This document shows, in pieces, positions 9,414 through 18,667 of a DNA stretch of 64,000 nucleotides. The notes beneath the pieces are model-generated. The model worked only from the letters and a program-made list of their open reading frames with translations. It ran no database searches and had not been told where the DNA came from. The position numbers and the translations under genes were made by a program. Origin of the DNA: Embiotoca jacksoni (lineage: Eukaryota; Chordata; Actinopteri; Embiotocidae); the NCBI GenBank assembly GCA_022577435.1, contig JAKOON010000007.1, positions 19,464,881-19,528,880 on the forward strand, written 5' to 3'. How positions within the stretch are numbered: position 1 is the first letter of the stretch; every line of letters starts with the position of its first letter.

Positions 9414-9751
9414 TGGGGTCTCATAAAAGAATGTATATGATCTATACTAAAATTGTACGTGCACTTAAAAGCCTAAAAATGCATTAATAAAAGCAAATTT
9501 GGATTTAGAAAACCATGTGCATGCACACCTGCATTTATAGATCACAATCTACCTGGAAATATGCATTCGCAGATCACCCTCATATTACCCCCTATACACA
9601 CCCACATTCAACAAGAAATTGTCACCGCAAGGCACCTCATCAATATTAATGCATATAAAAGCTGCCGAGTTGCTTAGTGGCTCTTTTTTGTTAAATTGGG
9701 GCCACAACTGAGAGGGAAACCCAGAAAAGGATTTTTTTCTGACATAGAAAT

Positions 9752-11062
9752 TAGGGGTCGACTGATTATTGGCACCGATATTTAGCATTTTTATGATTAT
9801 CTGTATTTTTCTTATTCAATCACCGATCAAATGAATTAATTAAAAATGTGTTGCTTTGGTTCTGATGCAGCGTGTCTTCACTTCAGTGGCAGAGAAGTCT
9901 TCAGCAGCCCTGAGGACTGTGTTTCAAAGGTAAGACAGTAGACACGGCAGAAGTTAAAAACGCCTCGGTCCTCAAGGCTTGAGTTGCAAAAACACCACAA
10001 CCATGTCATATTTACTTACTATTTTTAACTTTTTAAGAGTTTAACGACACACGTTGTGTTTCATAAAAGTTAATCTCATACCGTAGCGACTCGTTAACCA
10101 GTGTTTCCTCCACCATGGTCTGGGGAGGGCAGCTCTGCCCACGGGATCCCCTGCCCCGCCAGAACCACGGTGGCATGGTGGTGCAGTGGTTAGCATTGTC
10201 GCCTCACAGCAAAAAGGTTCCGGGTTCGAATCCGGTCCTGGGCCTTTCTGTGCAGAGTTTGCATGTTCTCCCTGTGCTTGCGTGGGTTCTCTCCGGGTTC
10301 TCCGGCTGCCTCCCACCATCCAAAAACATGCACCTCAGGTCAGGTTACCTGGCGCCACGCTAGTGGCAGCCTGTTGCAGCAGCTCCCCCCTGAGAGCCCC
10401 CCTGCTGTAGCAAAGAAATTTCCCCTCAGGGATTAATAAAGTGAAATAAAAAAAAACAAAAAACAAGATATTAGGTATTTTACTTATAATCCCTGTGCTC
10501 CCGCTTCATTTCAGCTCGGTCTGAGAGTCGCTGCTGCTCTTCTGTTCGTTCTCTTGTCATGAAGGGCAATGTGGTGGGTCGCTCACAGACACACAGTAGA
10601 GCAGAAGAGGCAGAGCACAAGATGGAAACAGGTGAACGTTACTCGAGTTGATAAAAACTACATACGTTACGCGACTGTAAAAAAAAGCGCAATAAAAGTT
10701 TTAAGTTAAGCTATCAATGAACAACCCCAAGGCACATTTTAAAATCATGTATCAAACATTCTGCTGGTACTTCAAAAAAGGATTCCTTTGTTTTTACGTG
10801 AAAAATATACTTTTAACCCCTGTGCTCCCGCTTCATTTCAGCTCGGTCTAAATGTTAAGATTTCAAAGTGGCATCATTCATTAATTTAAAATCATTTGAA
10901 TTATGTTGGTTTAAGAATTTGTAATTCAAAAAATTTGACATTAAGATTTACATTTTTTTTTACTGCTAATGTGTATCGGCTCCAAATATCGGTTCATCGG
11001 TCTCCCTGATTACCAATCAGTATCGGTATTGGCCCTGAAAAAGGCATATCGGTCGACCCCAA
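9752..11062. mobile_element. hAT-type DNA element with 8-bp TSD
   Basis: The ends are TAGGGGTCGACTGATTATTG and the inverse TTGGGGTCGACCGATATGCC. The flanking 8-bp direct repeat ATAGAAAT (9744-9751 and 11063-11070) fits hAT. The termini belong to the common vertebrate GGTCGACCGATA family with repeated ATCGG motifs near both ends. Inside are a ~35-bp direct repeat (CCCTGTGCTCCCGCTTCATT at about 10490 and 10818) and a SINE (10169-10450). No transposase frame is left. Confidence 0.8.
10169..10450 (+). mobile_element. tRNA-derived SINE, tail shared with CR1/L2 LINE
   Basis: The head has a pol III A box in TGGTGCAGTGGTTAGCATTG and a B box in GGGTTCGAATCC (about 10222). A conserved body follows (GAGTTTGCATGTTCTCCCTG ... 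CCAAAAACATGCA). The last ~45 bp, AGCAAAGAAATTTCCCCTCA then GGGATTAATAAAGTGAAAT, match the 3' end of the LINEs at 17840-17880 and 37685-37730. The element lies inside the hAT at 9752-11062. The tail ends in an A-rich run. Flanking duplications were not clear. Confidence 0.85.
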
Positions 11063-11200
11063 ATAGAAATTGAAGTGCTTGTGTGTAAGGTGAAGTTTAA
11101 AAGTTGTTTTTATAAATCCTGACTTTGGTGTGCTGTGTGGCGTACGCCTCTTTCAGGCCCCGGTTTTTATGAACACAATTTTAATAGATGGAGCCATGTA

Positions 11201-12318
11201 AATTTGCACACTTAAAAATTATGGTTCGATGGTATGGGGCTTTTGGGAGATACTTGTCCACTCAAAGTTGTAACTTCATTGACACTTATATTTCAAAGTT
11301 GAGGAGCAGAAGATGATCTTGTTGGTAGGAGAGGCAAAGTATGGGTGGTTAGACTGCATGGATCTGTCTTCAGCTGGCTACACTTGAAATCTCGCACAAC
11401 ATTAGTATTGTAAACTTGTCTGAAAGCTGTGCACTCAAATGCTTAATCAATGTTCACAGTTTAGTCTTTTGCTTGGTGACAAAAATAGTGAACAAGACTA
11501 ATTCTGTATATCTAGAATCAAGGGCTGATTAGTGTAAAAACGTTATTGTTCCAATGGAACAATGCAGTTCAGCTGTATCATTAATAGTTCTACAATGTGC
11601 AGAAATCCCCCTGCCACATTTTACTCCATTTTTATCCAGCAAGTAATTACGTACCTACTGTCATCTTTAGGGGAGTTATTTGGTGTGTCACAACTAACTT
11701 CATGCACATTGTGATGGACATTAAAGTTTCTCTGGATCTAAATAGTGAATGACTAGCATACTGTGTATATTTAAATTTATATGAAGAATTAATTATTTAA
11801 TCAAAACTTCACTGATTCCTTTGATGCCATTACTTTCTCAGGGCAGAGTTTTTCCCCGAAGGAGAGCATCTGGTGTGTTATCTCCCAGTCTTAAATCATG
11901 AGGCAGTATGAAGGGATCACTGTGGCAGGGGGTTTTGAGCAGAAAACATATTCTGGCACTTTATTATCTTTGTTTGCTTGCTGGATGCAAGCCATCCATT
12001 GTAGGGATGTGCTTCAGGGATGTGTGTATTTTGTATTTTAGGAGTCATTTGTACCCCCATATTTCAAGATTTCCCATAATTGCAAGGTGGATTTTAGCAT
12101 AACAGTTGTGATATTGGAAACAATTTTGGTATTTGGGGGCATAATTGGGCATTATCATGTATTCAGTCGTTGATGTGTCCATGTTGACAGTGTATTTTGA
12201 AAGGGTCTCATCATTATGAGAGACCCTTTCATATTATACTGTCATTTGATCACTAAGCCTTATATCCATGCATGGATCAAGGAGGCACCAAAATTGACAG
12301 ACCAAAGCTGTGCAAAGA
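11201..12318. other. No recognised feature
   Basis: About 1.1 kb of AT-rich sequence with only short open stretches. A local inverted pair (AAAGGGTCTCATCATTATGA / GAGACCCTTTCATATTATAC near 12200-12235) forms a perfect hairpin with arms of about ten bases, GAAAGGGTCTC and GAGACCCTTTC. No family was recognised. Confidence 0.4.
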
Positions 12319-12565
12319 CGGTAAATGGTCTGCACTTGTATAGCGCTTTATCACGTTAGTGGTCTCAAAGCGCTTTTACACTGTTTTTCATTCACCTATT
12401 CATTAATTAGACTGAGCTGCCATGCAAGGTGCTCTCCATCAGGAAAACATTCACACACATTCACACACCAATGGTACGCTAATGGGAGCAAGTTGGGGTT
12501 CAGTGTCTTGTCCAAGGACACTTAGGCATGTGGAAAGGACAAGCCAGGGATTGAAATGCCAAATG
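12319..12565 (+). repeat. Common teleost interspersed repeat (GTAAATGGTCTGCA type)
   Basis: The opening GTAAATGGTCTGCACTTGTA, TAGCGCTTTATC, AAAGCGCTTTTACACTG, the CATTCACCTATTCA stretch, AGCTGCCATGCAAGGTGC and GTCCAAGGACACTTAGGCAT occur in this order in a very widespread fish repeat. It has no coding capacity. I recognise the family by sequence but cannot assign its class with confidence (SINE or non-autonomous DNA element). Confidence 0.65.
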
Positions 12566-13003
12566 TGCCAAAATAACCAATACCTTTGTTACCTGGGCTG
12601 CAGTAGCTTTATTGTCAGCTGCAGTACTTGATGTTGTTCAGCAACTGGCCCTCCAAGGAGCAGAGTATAGCCATGACAACTGCCAGGCAGAGAAGCAGGT
12701 GAGTGACAGAGAAGCTGAGAAGGGACAGCGTGAGCAGGTGCACAAGCAGGAGAACTGTGTAGTGAAACAGTAAGGGTCAAGTAATTACATGATTTAACAG
12801 GGACTGACAGGGAGGTGGTGTGTGTGCTGTGCCATGATGACAATGATGAGGATTATTGAAATTTATGTTGATGTTAATAGGAAAAGCTATAAAGTGAAAT
12901 TGTTACTTCTATATCCATATTGGTCACTTACTCAAAGTCAAATAGCGCCACTGTAGTTCTACTGGGCCCATTCCACAATCAAAAACAAACTTTAACAGGA
13001 AAC
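12566..13003. other. No recognised feature
   Basis: Mixed-composition sequence with no recognised repeat or convincing coding stretch. Its last five bases (12999-13003, GAAAC) are the left target duplication of the solo LTR. Confidence 0.5.
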
Positions 13004-13760
13004 TGTCGGGATCCCTGTCTGACCCTGTGTGTTTTGACCTTTGTTCCCCCCGATCTCCTCTCCTCATGTGTTCTGTCATTCCCCTGTTTGTTGTGGTATG
13101 CCATGTGCTTGGTGTTTTGTTCTGTGTTTCTCCACTGCCTGCCTCTAGACACCTCCCATGGCCACTTCCCTGATTGGTCTGCACAGCTGCTGGCAATCAA
13201 GATCACCTACCTGGGACTACATCAACCCTGGTCCTGCACTCCGGAGTCATCAGTTCATTCCGTCTACTCACCTGTCAGCGTGCCTGCAGTCTACCTGACC
13301 TGGCCCCTCATCTTGCCTTGGACTTACCTGATGTCCTGCAAAGATCCACGGAGATCCCACCGTCAACTCTCACCTGCTGTCCTGTGTCGTCCCACGGAGG
13401 TCACCAGCCAGCTCCGACCTGTAAATCCTGCTTCAATCCACGTCATCAATGTCGAGCCTTCTGCTCCCAGAGTCCCCCTCTGGTTCCTCCACAATCCGTC
13501 TCGCTGCTGTTCCACCAGTGCGGTTCGGACTCAGCCCCAGCAGGAGAACTCAGCCCTGTCTCTGCATACCCCTGCTGGGGAACTCTCTCTCACTGTTGTA
13601 CCCTCACATTCAGACTCCCGTCCAGCCTGGAAGACTCCCGGTCTTCCCCTGCCTGCACAAATCCATCTACAACTTCTTTTTGCAATAAAACATTCCAATG
13701 TATTCTCACTATCTACGCCTCTGTATCTGCTATTGGGTCCTGTCCTGAACTCCCCTCACA
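13004..13760 (+). mobile_element. Solo LTR (gypsy-like), TSD GAAAC
   Basis: A 757-bp unit starts TGTCGGGATCCCTGTCTGAC and ends CCTCACA, bounded by the perfect 5-bp repeat GAAAC (12999-13003 and 13761-13765). TG...CA ends and a 5-bp duplication are typical of Ty3/gypsy LTRs. AATAAAAC near 13684 may serve polyadenylation. The 3' half contains about three copies of a ~45-bp tandem unit built on GATCCACGGAGATC. It is closely related to the LTR split at 14109-18667. A long open frame crosses it but encodes nothing recognisable. Confidence 0.9.
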
Positions 13761-13985
13761 GAAACTCAAATTTGAGGGCTATGTTATGTTTACAAACTAT
13801 TTTTTTATTTGACTTCGAGGTTAAAAATTAACTGTTTGGCTTGGCAAACTCAAATCTGCTTAATTTTCCGACCAATCCAATTATTACAACCCAGCCTCTT
13901 GGGAACACAAATATCACTAATTCACACATCTACCACTATCTAACTAACACAATTTCACCCACTGAAACAGTCAAGAGATGAACAG

Positions 13986-13987
<2 letters not shown>

Positions 13988-14039
<52 letters not shown>
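13988..14039. repeat. (AT)n microsatellite
   Basis: An uninterrupted run of about 25 AT units. Confidence 0.95.
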
Positions 14040-14041
<2 letters not shown>

Positions 14042-14108
14042 TCTGGAGACCAAGGATATCTGCACCAGATTTGATAGCAATATGTCTGGTATATGTCATG
14101 GTATTTAT

Positions 14109-14153
14109 TGTCAGGATCCCTGTCTGATCCTTATGTGCTTCTACTTTTTTCCC
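14109..14153 (+). mobile_element. LTR 5' end, left of LINE insertion
   Basis: TGTCAGGATCCCTGTCTGAT followed by CCTTATGTGCTTCTACTTTT matches the first ~45 bp of the solo LTR at 13004. The match ends where the LINE 5' region begins, and the rest of the LTR continues at 17889 after the LINE. It is therefore the left arm of one LTR broken by a LINE insertion. Confidence 0.7.
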
Positions 14154-14362
14154 TCTTTGTAACGGAGAGCTACGCACAGCGGATTGGGGGCATTGTTTAC
14201 TCTCGTGATCAGCTGATCGCGCTGAGTAGGCCTCTACTGCTGCTGCCCGGAGCGAGGCCTGAAATCCCGGACGAACTTCGGAGAAGGCGTCGGGGTTGCA
14301 GAGCTGGAGCTAAACTGAAGGCGAAGAGGAGGAAATATAAACCATTGGTACCGGCAATTTTA

Positions 14363-15397
14363 ATGGGGAACGTGAGGTCCTTGGCCAATAAGACGGATGA
14401 GCTCGGTGCGCTGGTAAAGACCCAACGGGAATACCGGAAGTGCAGCATCATGTGTTTCACCGAGACATGGCTGCACTCACATTTCCCGGACCACAGCGCA
14501 GCCGTACCCAGCTTCAGGACTGTTTGGGCGGACAGAGACGTTGTGCAGAGCGGTAAGAAGAAAGGTGGAGGGATTGTAGTCTATGTGAACGAGAGGTGGT
14601 GCAATCCCGACCATGTGTGTGTGAAGGAACGTTTCTGTAGCGCGGACATTGAACTTCTAGCCGTGGTGATGCGCCCGTATTATTTGCCGAGGGAGTTCTC
14701 GTCCACCATTGTTATCGCTGTGTACGCTCCTTCATCAGCTGATGCAGAGGCAGCAGTGGACACCATCCACTCCACTGTGTCCAAACTTCAGACTAAGCAT
14801 CCCGGTGCATTTTTGGCAGTTACTGGAGACTTTAACCACACCAGTCTGGATAAAGTACTGCCAACTTTGCACCAGTATGTTAACTGCCCCACCCGGAACA
14901 ATAAAACCTTGGACCTACTGTATGCTAATGCCATGGATGCATACTGTGCTGCTGCCCTTCCCCCCCTTGGTAGGTCGGATCACAACTTGGTCCTGCTGAC
15001 ACCAAAGTATGTTCCTCTGGTGCAGAGGCAGCCTGTAACCACCAGGACTGTGAGGAGGTGGACACAGGAGGCGAAAGGCGCACTGCAGGACTGCTTTGAG
15101 TCCACGGACTGGGATGTGCTGTGTGGACCACATGGAGAGGACATCAACAGCATGACGGACTGTATCACAGAATACATCAAATTCTGTGAACACACCACCG
15201 TACCATCCCGGACTGTACACTGCTTCCCCAACAACAAGCCGTGGATCACCAGTGACCTGAAGGTGCTTCTTAATCAGAAGAAAGCAGCCTTCAGGTCTGG
15301 GGACATGGAGGAGCTCAGGAGAGTGCAGCGCGACCTGAAGGAGAAGCTGAGAGAGTGCAAGGACTCCTACAGGAGGAAGCTGGAGGCAAAACTCTAG
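14363..15397 (+). pseudogene. LINE endonuclease and N-terminal ORF2 region
   Basis: From the methionine at 14363 (chosen because earlier in-frame codons run back into LTR and 5' untranslated sequence) the frame is open for 345 codons. It keeps all apurinic-endonuclease signatures in order: GNVRSLANK, CFTETWL (catalytic glutamate, about 14461), VTGDFN (about 14823) and GRSDHN (about 14970). Beyond the endonuclease is the conserved linker VPSRTVHCFPNNKPWITSD and a basic helix. The frame ends at TAG in the codon preceding CAG-AAC; the next codons would continue the ORF towards the RT. The enzyme nicks target DNA to prime reverse transcription. Confidence 0.85.
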
Positions 15398-16960
15398 CAG
15401 AACAATGTGAGGGAGGTGTGGACCGGTATGAAGGAGATTACTGGGTTCAAGGGGAGAGAGGGACTCCCTGGTGAGGTCCAATGAGCTAAACTGTTTCTTC
15501 AACAGGTTTAGTTCACCGCCCTCATCTGTCTCCTCCACACACCACACCTCCCAAACACCTCTGCTGCCTTCCCCCCTCCCCCCTTTGTCCCCCCTGGTGA
15601 GCTGCATAGACACAGAGCCCTCAATGTCAAAGGGCTCTTCCTCCATCGATGCCATGACCCCCCCTCCCCCTCTCTGTGACGACTGGAGAGACTCCACCAG
15701 CGCAAGGCTGCAGGACCTGAAGGCATCGGCCCCGGGATCCTGAAGACCTGCGCCGTCCAGCTGGCTGAAGTCCTACAACACCTCTTCAACCTGAGCCTGA
15801 AGCAGGAGGAAGTCCCGGTGCTGTGGAAGACGTCGTGCCTGGTTCCTGTAATGAAGAAGATGACTCCATCCGGCCTCAACGACCACTGACCGGTTGCCCT
15901 CACATCTCATGTGATGAAGGCGCTGGAGAGGCTGGTCTGGACCCACCTCAGGCCACTGGTGAAATCTTCACTGGACCCGCTGCAATTTGCATACCAGCCT
16001 CATGTGGGAGTGGATGACGCCCTCATCTGCTGCAACGAGCTCAATCTCACCTGGACGGAACCGGTGACTGTGAGAATCACTTTCTTTGATTTCGCCAGTG
16101 CATTTAACACCATCCAACCACAGCTGCTGAGTGAGAAGCTGCAGGTGGTGGGGGTGGACACGTCCACCGTCTCCTGGATCACTGACTACCTGACAGGCAG
16201 ACCACAGTTTGTCCGTCTGGGCAGTGTGCTGTCTGATACGGTGGTCAGTGGTACTGGAGCTCCACAGGAAACTGTTCTGTCTCCCTTCCTGTTCACCTTA
16301 TACACCACTGACTTCTAGTACAACTCAGTGTCCTGCCATCTGCAGAAGTTCTCTGATGACTCTGCAGTGGTAGGGTGTATAAGGGATGGACGGGAGAACG
16401 AGTACAGGGCAGTGGTAGAGGACTTTGTGGCGTGGGCGGGAAGAAATCACCTGCTCCTGAACGTGGCCAAGACCAGAGAGATGTGGTCGACTTCAGGAGG
16501 AAGACGATGGCTCCACAACCGCTGAGAGTTCTGGGAGAGGAGGTGGACATGGTTGAGGAGTACAAGTACCTGGGTGTCTCCATCGACAACAGACTGAACT
16601 GGAAGACCAACATCAACACTGTCTACAAGAAGGGGATGAGTCGACTCTTTTTCTTGAGGAAACTTCAATCCTTCAATGTGTGCAGCAAGATGTTGGAGAT
16701 GTTCTACCAGTCTATTGTGGCCAGTGCATTGTACTTCGCTGTGGTCTGCTGGGGGAGCAGCATTGGAGCCGGCGACACCAACAGACTTAACAAACTGGTT
16801 AAGAAGGCCGGCTCCATCATTGGCTGCAAACTGGACAGCCTGGAAAAGATGGTGGAGAGGAGGACGCTGAACAAACTATTATCCATATTGGATTATCCTG
16901 ACCACCCTCTCCACCACCTGCTGCAGGGACAGCGGAGCACTTTCTCCAAAAGACTCCTCC
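15398..16960 (+). pseudogene. LINE reverse transcriptase region, frameshifted
   Basis: Several frames are needed to follow the RT: FFNRFSSPPSSVS linker, then LAEVLQHLFNLSLKQEE (frame change), VMKALERLVW, LDPLQFAYQPHVGVDDAL, FDFASAFNTIQP, and VVSGTGAPQ. A TAG at 16316 interrupts TLYTTDF, and the catalytic FSDDSAVVG follows at about 16349. A one-base loss near 16483 (GAGATGTGGTCG) shifts frame again before VLGEEVDMVEEYKYLGVSID. The last coding block, SERMLNKLLSILD type, precedes the solo LTR at 16961. Catalytic aspartates survive, but no continuous protein is possible. Confidence 0.85.
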
Positions 16961-17583
16961 TGTTAGGAGTTCAGTTTTGCCCCCGATCACCTCTCCTCCT
17001 GTGTCCCGTCTTTGTCTGTGGCCACGCCACTCACCTCCCATGGCCACGCCCCTCACCAGTCCCAGCAGATGCAGCCACTCACCCCTGATCACCACCTGCA
17101 GGTGTACTGCATCTCCCTGATCACCTCCCCAGACTATATGTAACCTGCCCCTGCACAAATCTGGTTGTCGGTGCATTTTTGTTTAGCCACCCGTCCGTCC
17201 TCTGTCTGCTCTCCGTCCGTCTTCCGTCTGCTCCCCGTCAGCTCTCCGTCAGTCATGTACCTGTTCCCGTTCCTCCGGCTTCTGTGTCTCCTGCGGATAT
17301 CCCCATCAAAATCACCAGTCGGTGGAGTTGCCCTCCCGGCTTGGAAGATTGTTGACGCCGTACCTTCCGCTGGTCTGCCGGCTGCCCTGTTACCCGTGTC
17401 CCCCTGGAGCTGTCGGTTGAGTTGCCCTCCCGACTGGACGTAAAGTGGACACGCTCGGTGCCACCTTTTGGTTTGTAGTTTTTTTGTTTGTTTTTTGGAC
17501 AATAAAGACTGTATTTTTGGAACTTGAAACCTTGAGTCTGTGAGCTTGCATTTGGGTCCTGGAAAAACACCCACCACATAACA
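16961..17583 (+). mobile_element. Solo LTR (gypsy-like), TSD CCTCC, inside LINE
   Basis: A 623-bp unit starts TGTTAGGAGTTCAG and ends CCACATAACA, with perfect CCTCC repeats on each side (16956-16960 and 17584-17588). The uninterrupted LINE at 37290 reads GGTTCCTCCAGCTCC, which confirms the site and the duplication. It is the same family as the LTRs at 53144 and 56435: shared CCCCCGATCACCTCTCCTCC, GGTGCCACCTTTTGG and AATAAAGACTGTATTTTTGG. Two copies of a GTTGCCCTCCCG block occur inside it. Confidence 0.95.
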
Positions 17584-17888
17584 CCTCCAGCTCCGCTGTC
17601 ACAAGGACAGATACAGGAGATCATTCCTGCCCACTGCAAAAACTCACCTCTGGCAAAATCCATCACACAACAATAACACTGTTGTCTGGGTTTCTTGTTT
17701 GTTTAAATATAAAAAAATTAAATTTTTTTTATATATATATATATATATTATATACACTGTACTGTATATACTGTGCATTTTTAGATTTAATCATTTTTTC
17801 TGTTATTTTATTGCTTTCCTGTAACTATAAATGCTGCTGTAGCGACAAAATTTCCCCTTGGGGATTAATAAAGTAACTACCTCTACCT

Positions 17889-18667
17889 TACCCCGTGTGT
17901 TTTTCCCTATGTTCCATCCGGTCTCCTTTACTCATGTGTTCTGTTAGTTCCCTGTTTGTTTTTGTCTGCCATGTGCTTGTGGTTTGGTCTGTGTCTGGAG
18001 GGTGTGGATTCCTCCACTGCATGCCTCCAGACACCTCCCACTTCCACTCCTCCAGTCGGCTGGCACAGCTGCTGTCAATCCCACCCAGAACCTCCTGGCA
18101 GTATATCAACCCCAGGTCCTGAACTCCACCTTGGTGTGTCAGTTCCGTCAGCTCACCTAGTACCACGCTGCAGCCTTTGTAATACGTTTTGGCTCCTGTA
18201 ATTCTTCATCTGGTTCTTAATCCTTTCGGTCTTCTACTTGCTGCGGATTACCGACCAGCGAGCTAGCCTTTCTGCCTGACCTGTCTTCATATCGTGCATT
18301 CACCTGCTGCCCAGTGTTGATCCACGGAGATCACCTGAAGAAGTCTCGGTTGAAGTCCTGCGTAGATCCACGGAGATCACCCAGTCAACTTACCCGGGAA
18401 GCGATGAGTCATTCACGAAGACCACCAGTTGAAATCTTCTGAAACTACTGCGTAGATCCATCAAAATCACCACTCGACTCACTCCTGAAAGTCCTGTGTT
18501 GGCCCACGGGAGCCACACAGTCGAACCAGCCTGCAGTCCTGCGTCGGTCTGCAAAGACCACCAGTCGACTCACCTGGAAATCCTGCATTAATCCTCAGAG
18601 AAGTTGTTTTATTTAATCCATCTCAGCTGTGTTTGTTTCTGGGTCCAACCTTGCAGATTTCATAACA
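17889..18667 (+). mobile_element. LTR 3' part, right of LINE insertion
   Basis: The sequence continues the LTR begun at 14109: CCCGTGTGTTTTTCCC, CATGTGTTCTGTTAGTTCCC, CCATGTGCTTGTGG and the CACCTCCCACTTCCACTCC block align with the solo LTR at 13004, and it ends TTTCATAACA at 18667. About 18305-18600 contains roughly six copies of a ~44-bp unit (AGTCCTGCGTAGATCCACGG type), more than in the 13004 copy. A 5-bp duplication flanking 14109 and 18667 was not found (TTTAT against GAAAA). Confidence 0.8.

Larger units (their letters stand above)
9415..11200. mobile_element. PIF-Harbinger-like element, copy B, interrupted
   Basis: It begins GGGGTCTCATAAAAGAATG, adjacent to the right end of copy A, and carries the same internal landmarks. 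It is interrupted at 9752-11062 by a hAT element; joining the flanks across the insertion restores the CTGACATAGAAATTGAAGTG order seen uninterrupted in copy A near 8597-8618. The right part (11063-11200) has TATAAATCCTGACTTTGG and TTTCAGGCCCC but no clean terminus. No transposase is present. Confidence 0.5.
14154..17888 (+). mobile_element. CR1/L2-group LINE, near full length, copy 1
   Basis: The copy has a GC-rich 5' region, an apurinic-endonuclease frame, an RT with frameshifts, and the 3' end AGCGACAAAATTTCCCCTTG then GGGATTAATAAAGTAACTAC. It is interrupted by a solo LTR at 16961-17583. It lies inside an older LTR, whose arms are at 14109-14153 and 17889-18667. Relative to the copy at 35163 it retains the whole 5' half. 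The clade call (CR1/L2/Rex1 group) comes from protein motifs and tail type; I cannot separate the closely related fish clades by eye. Confidence 0.9.

Noticed and set aside
12920..13831. 303-codon open frame across the solo LTR
   Set aside because: It begins outside the LTR, runs through it and beyond, and its translation follows the LTR's own tandem units; no domain, and overlapping frames of similar length exist.
14093..14362. Start of the LINE frame upstream of 14363
   Set aside because: The first codons lie in AT-rich flank and LTR sequence that merely happens to be open into the LINE.
14915..15697. 260-codon minus-strand open frame
   Set aside because: Antisense shadow of the LINE ORF2, caused by its codon bias; the same shadow occurs at 35265-35756.
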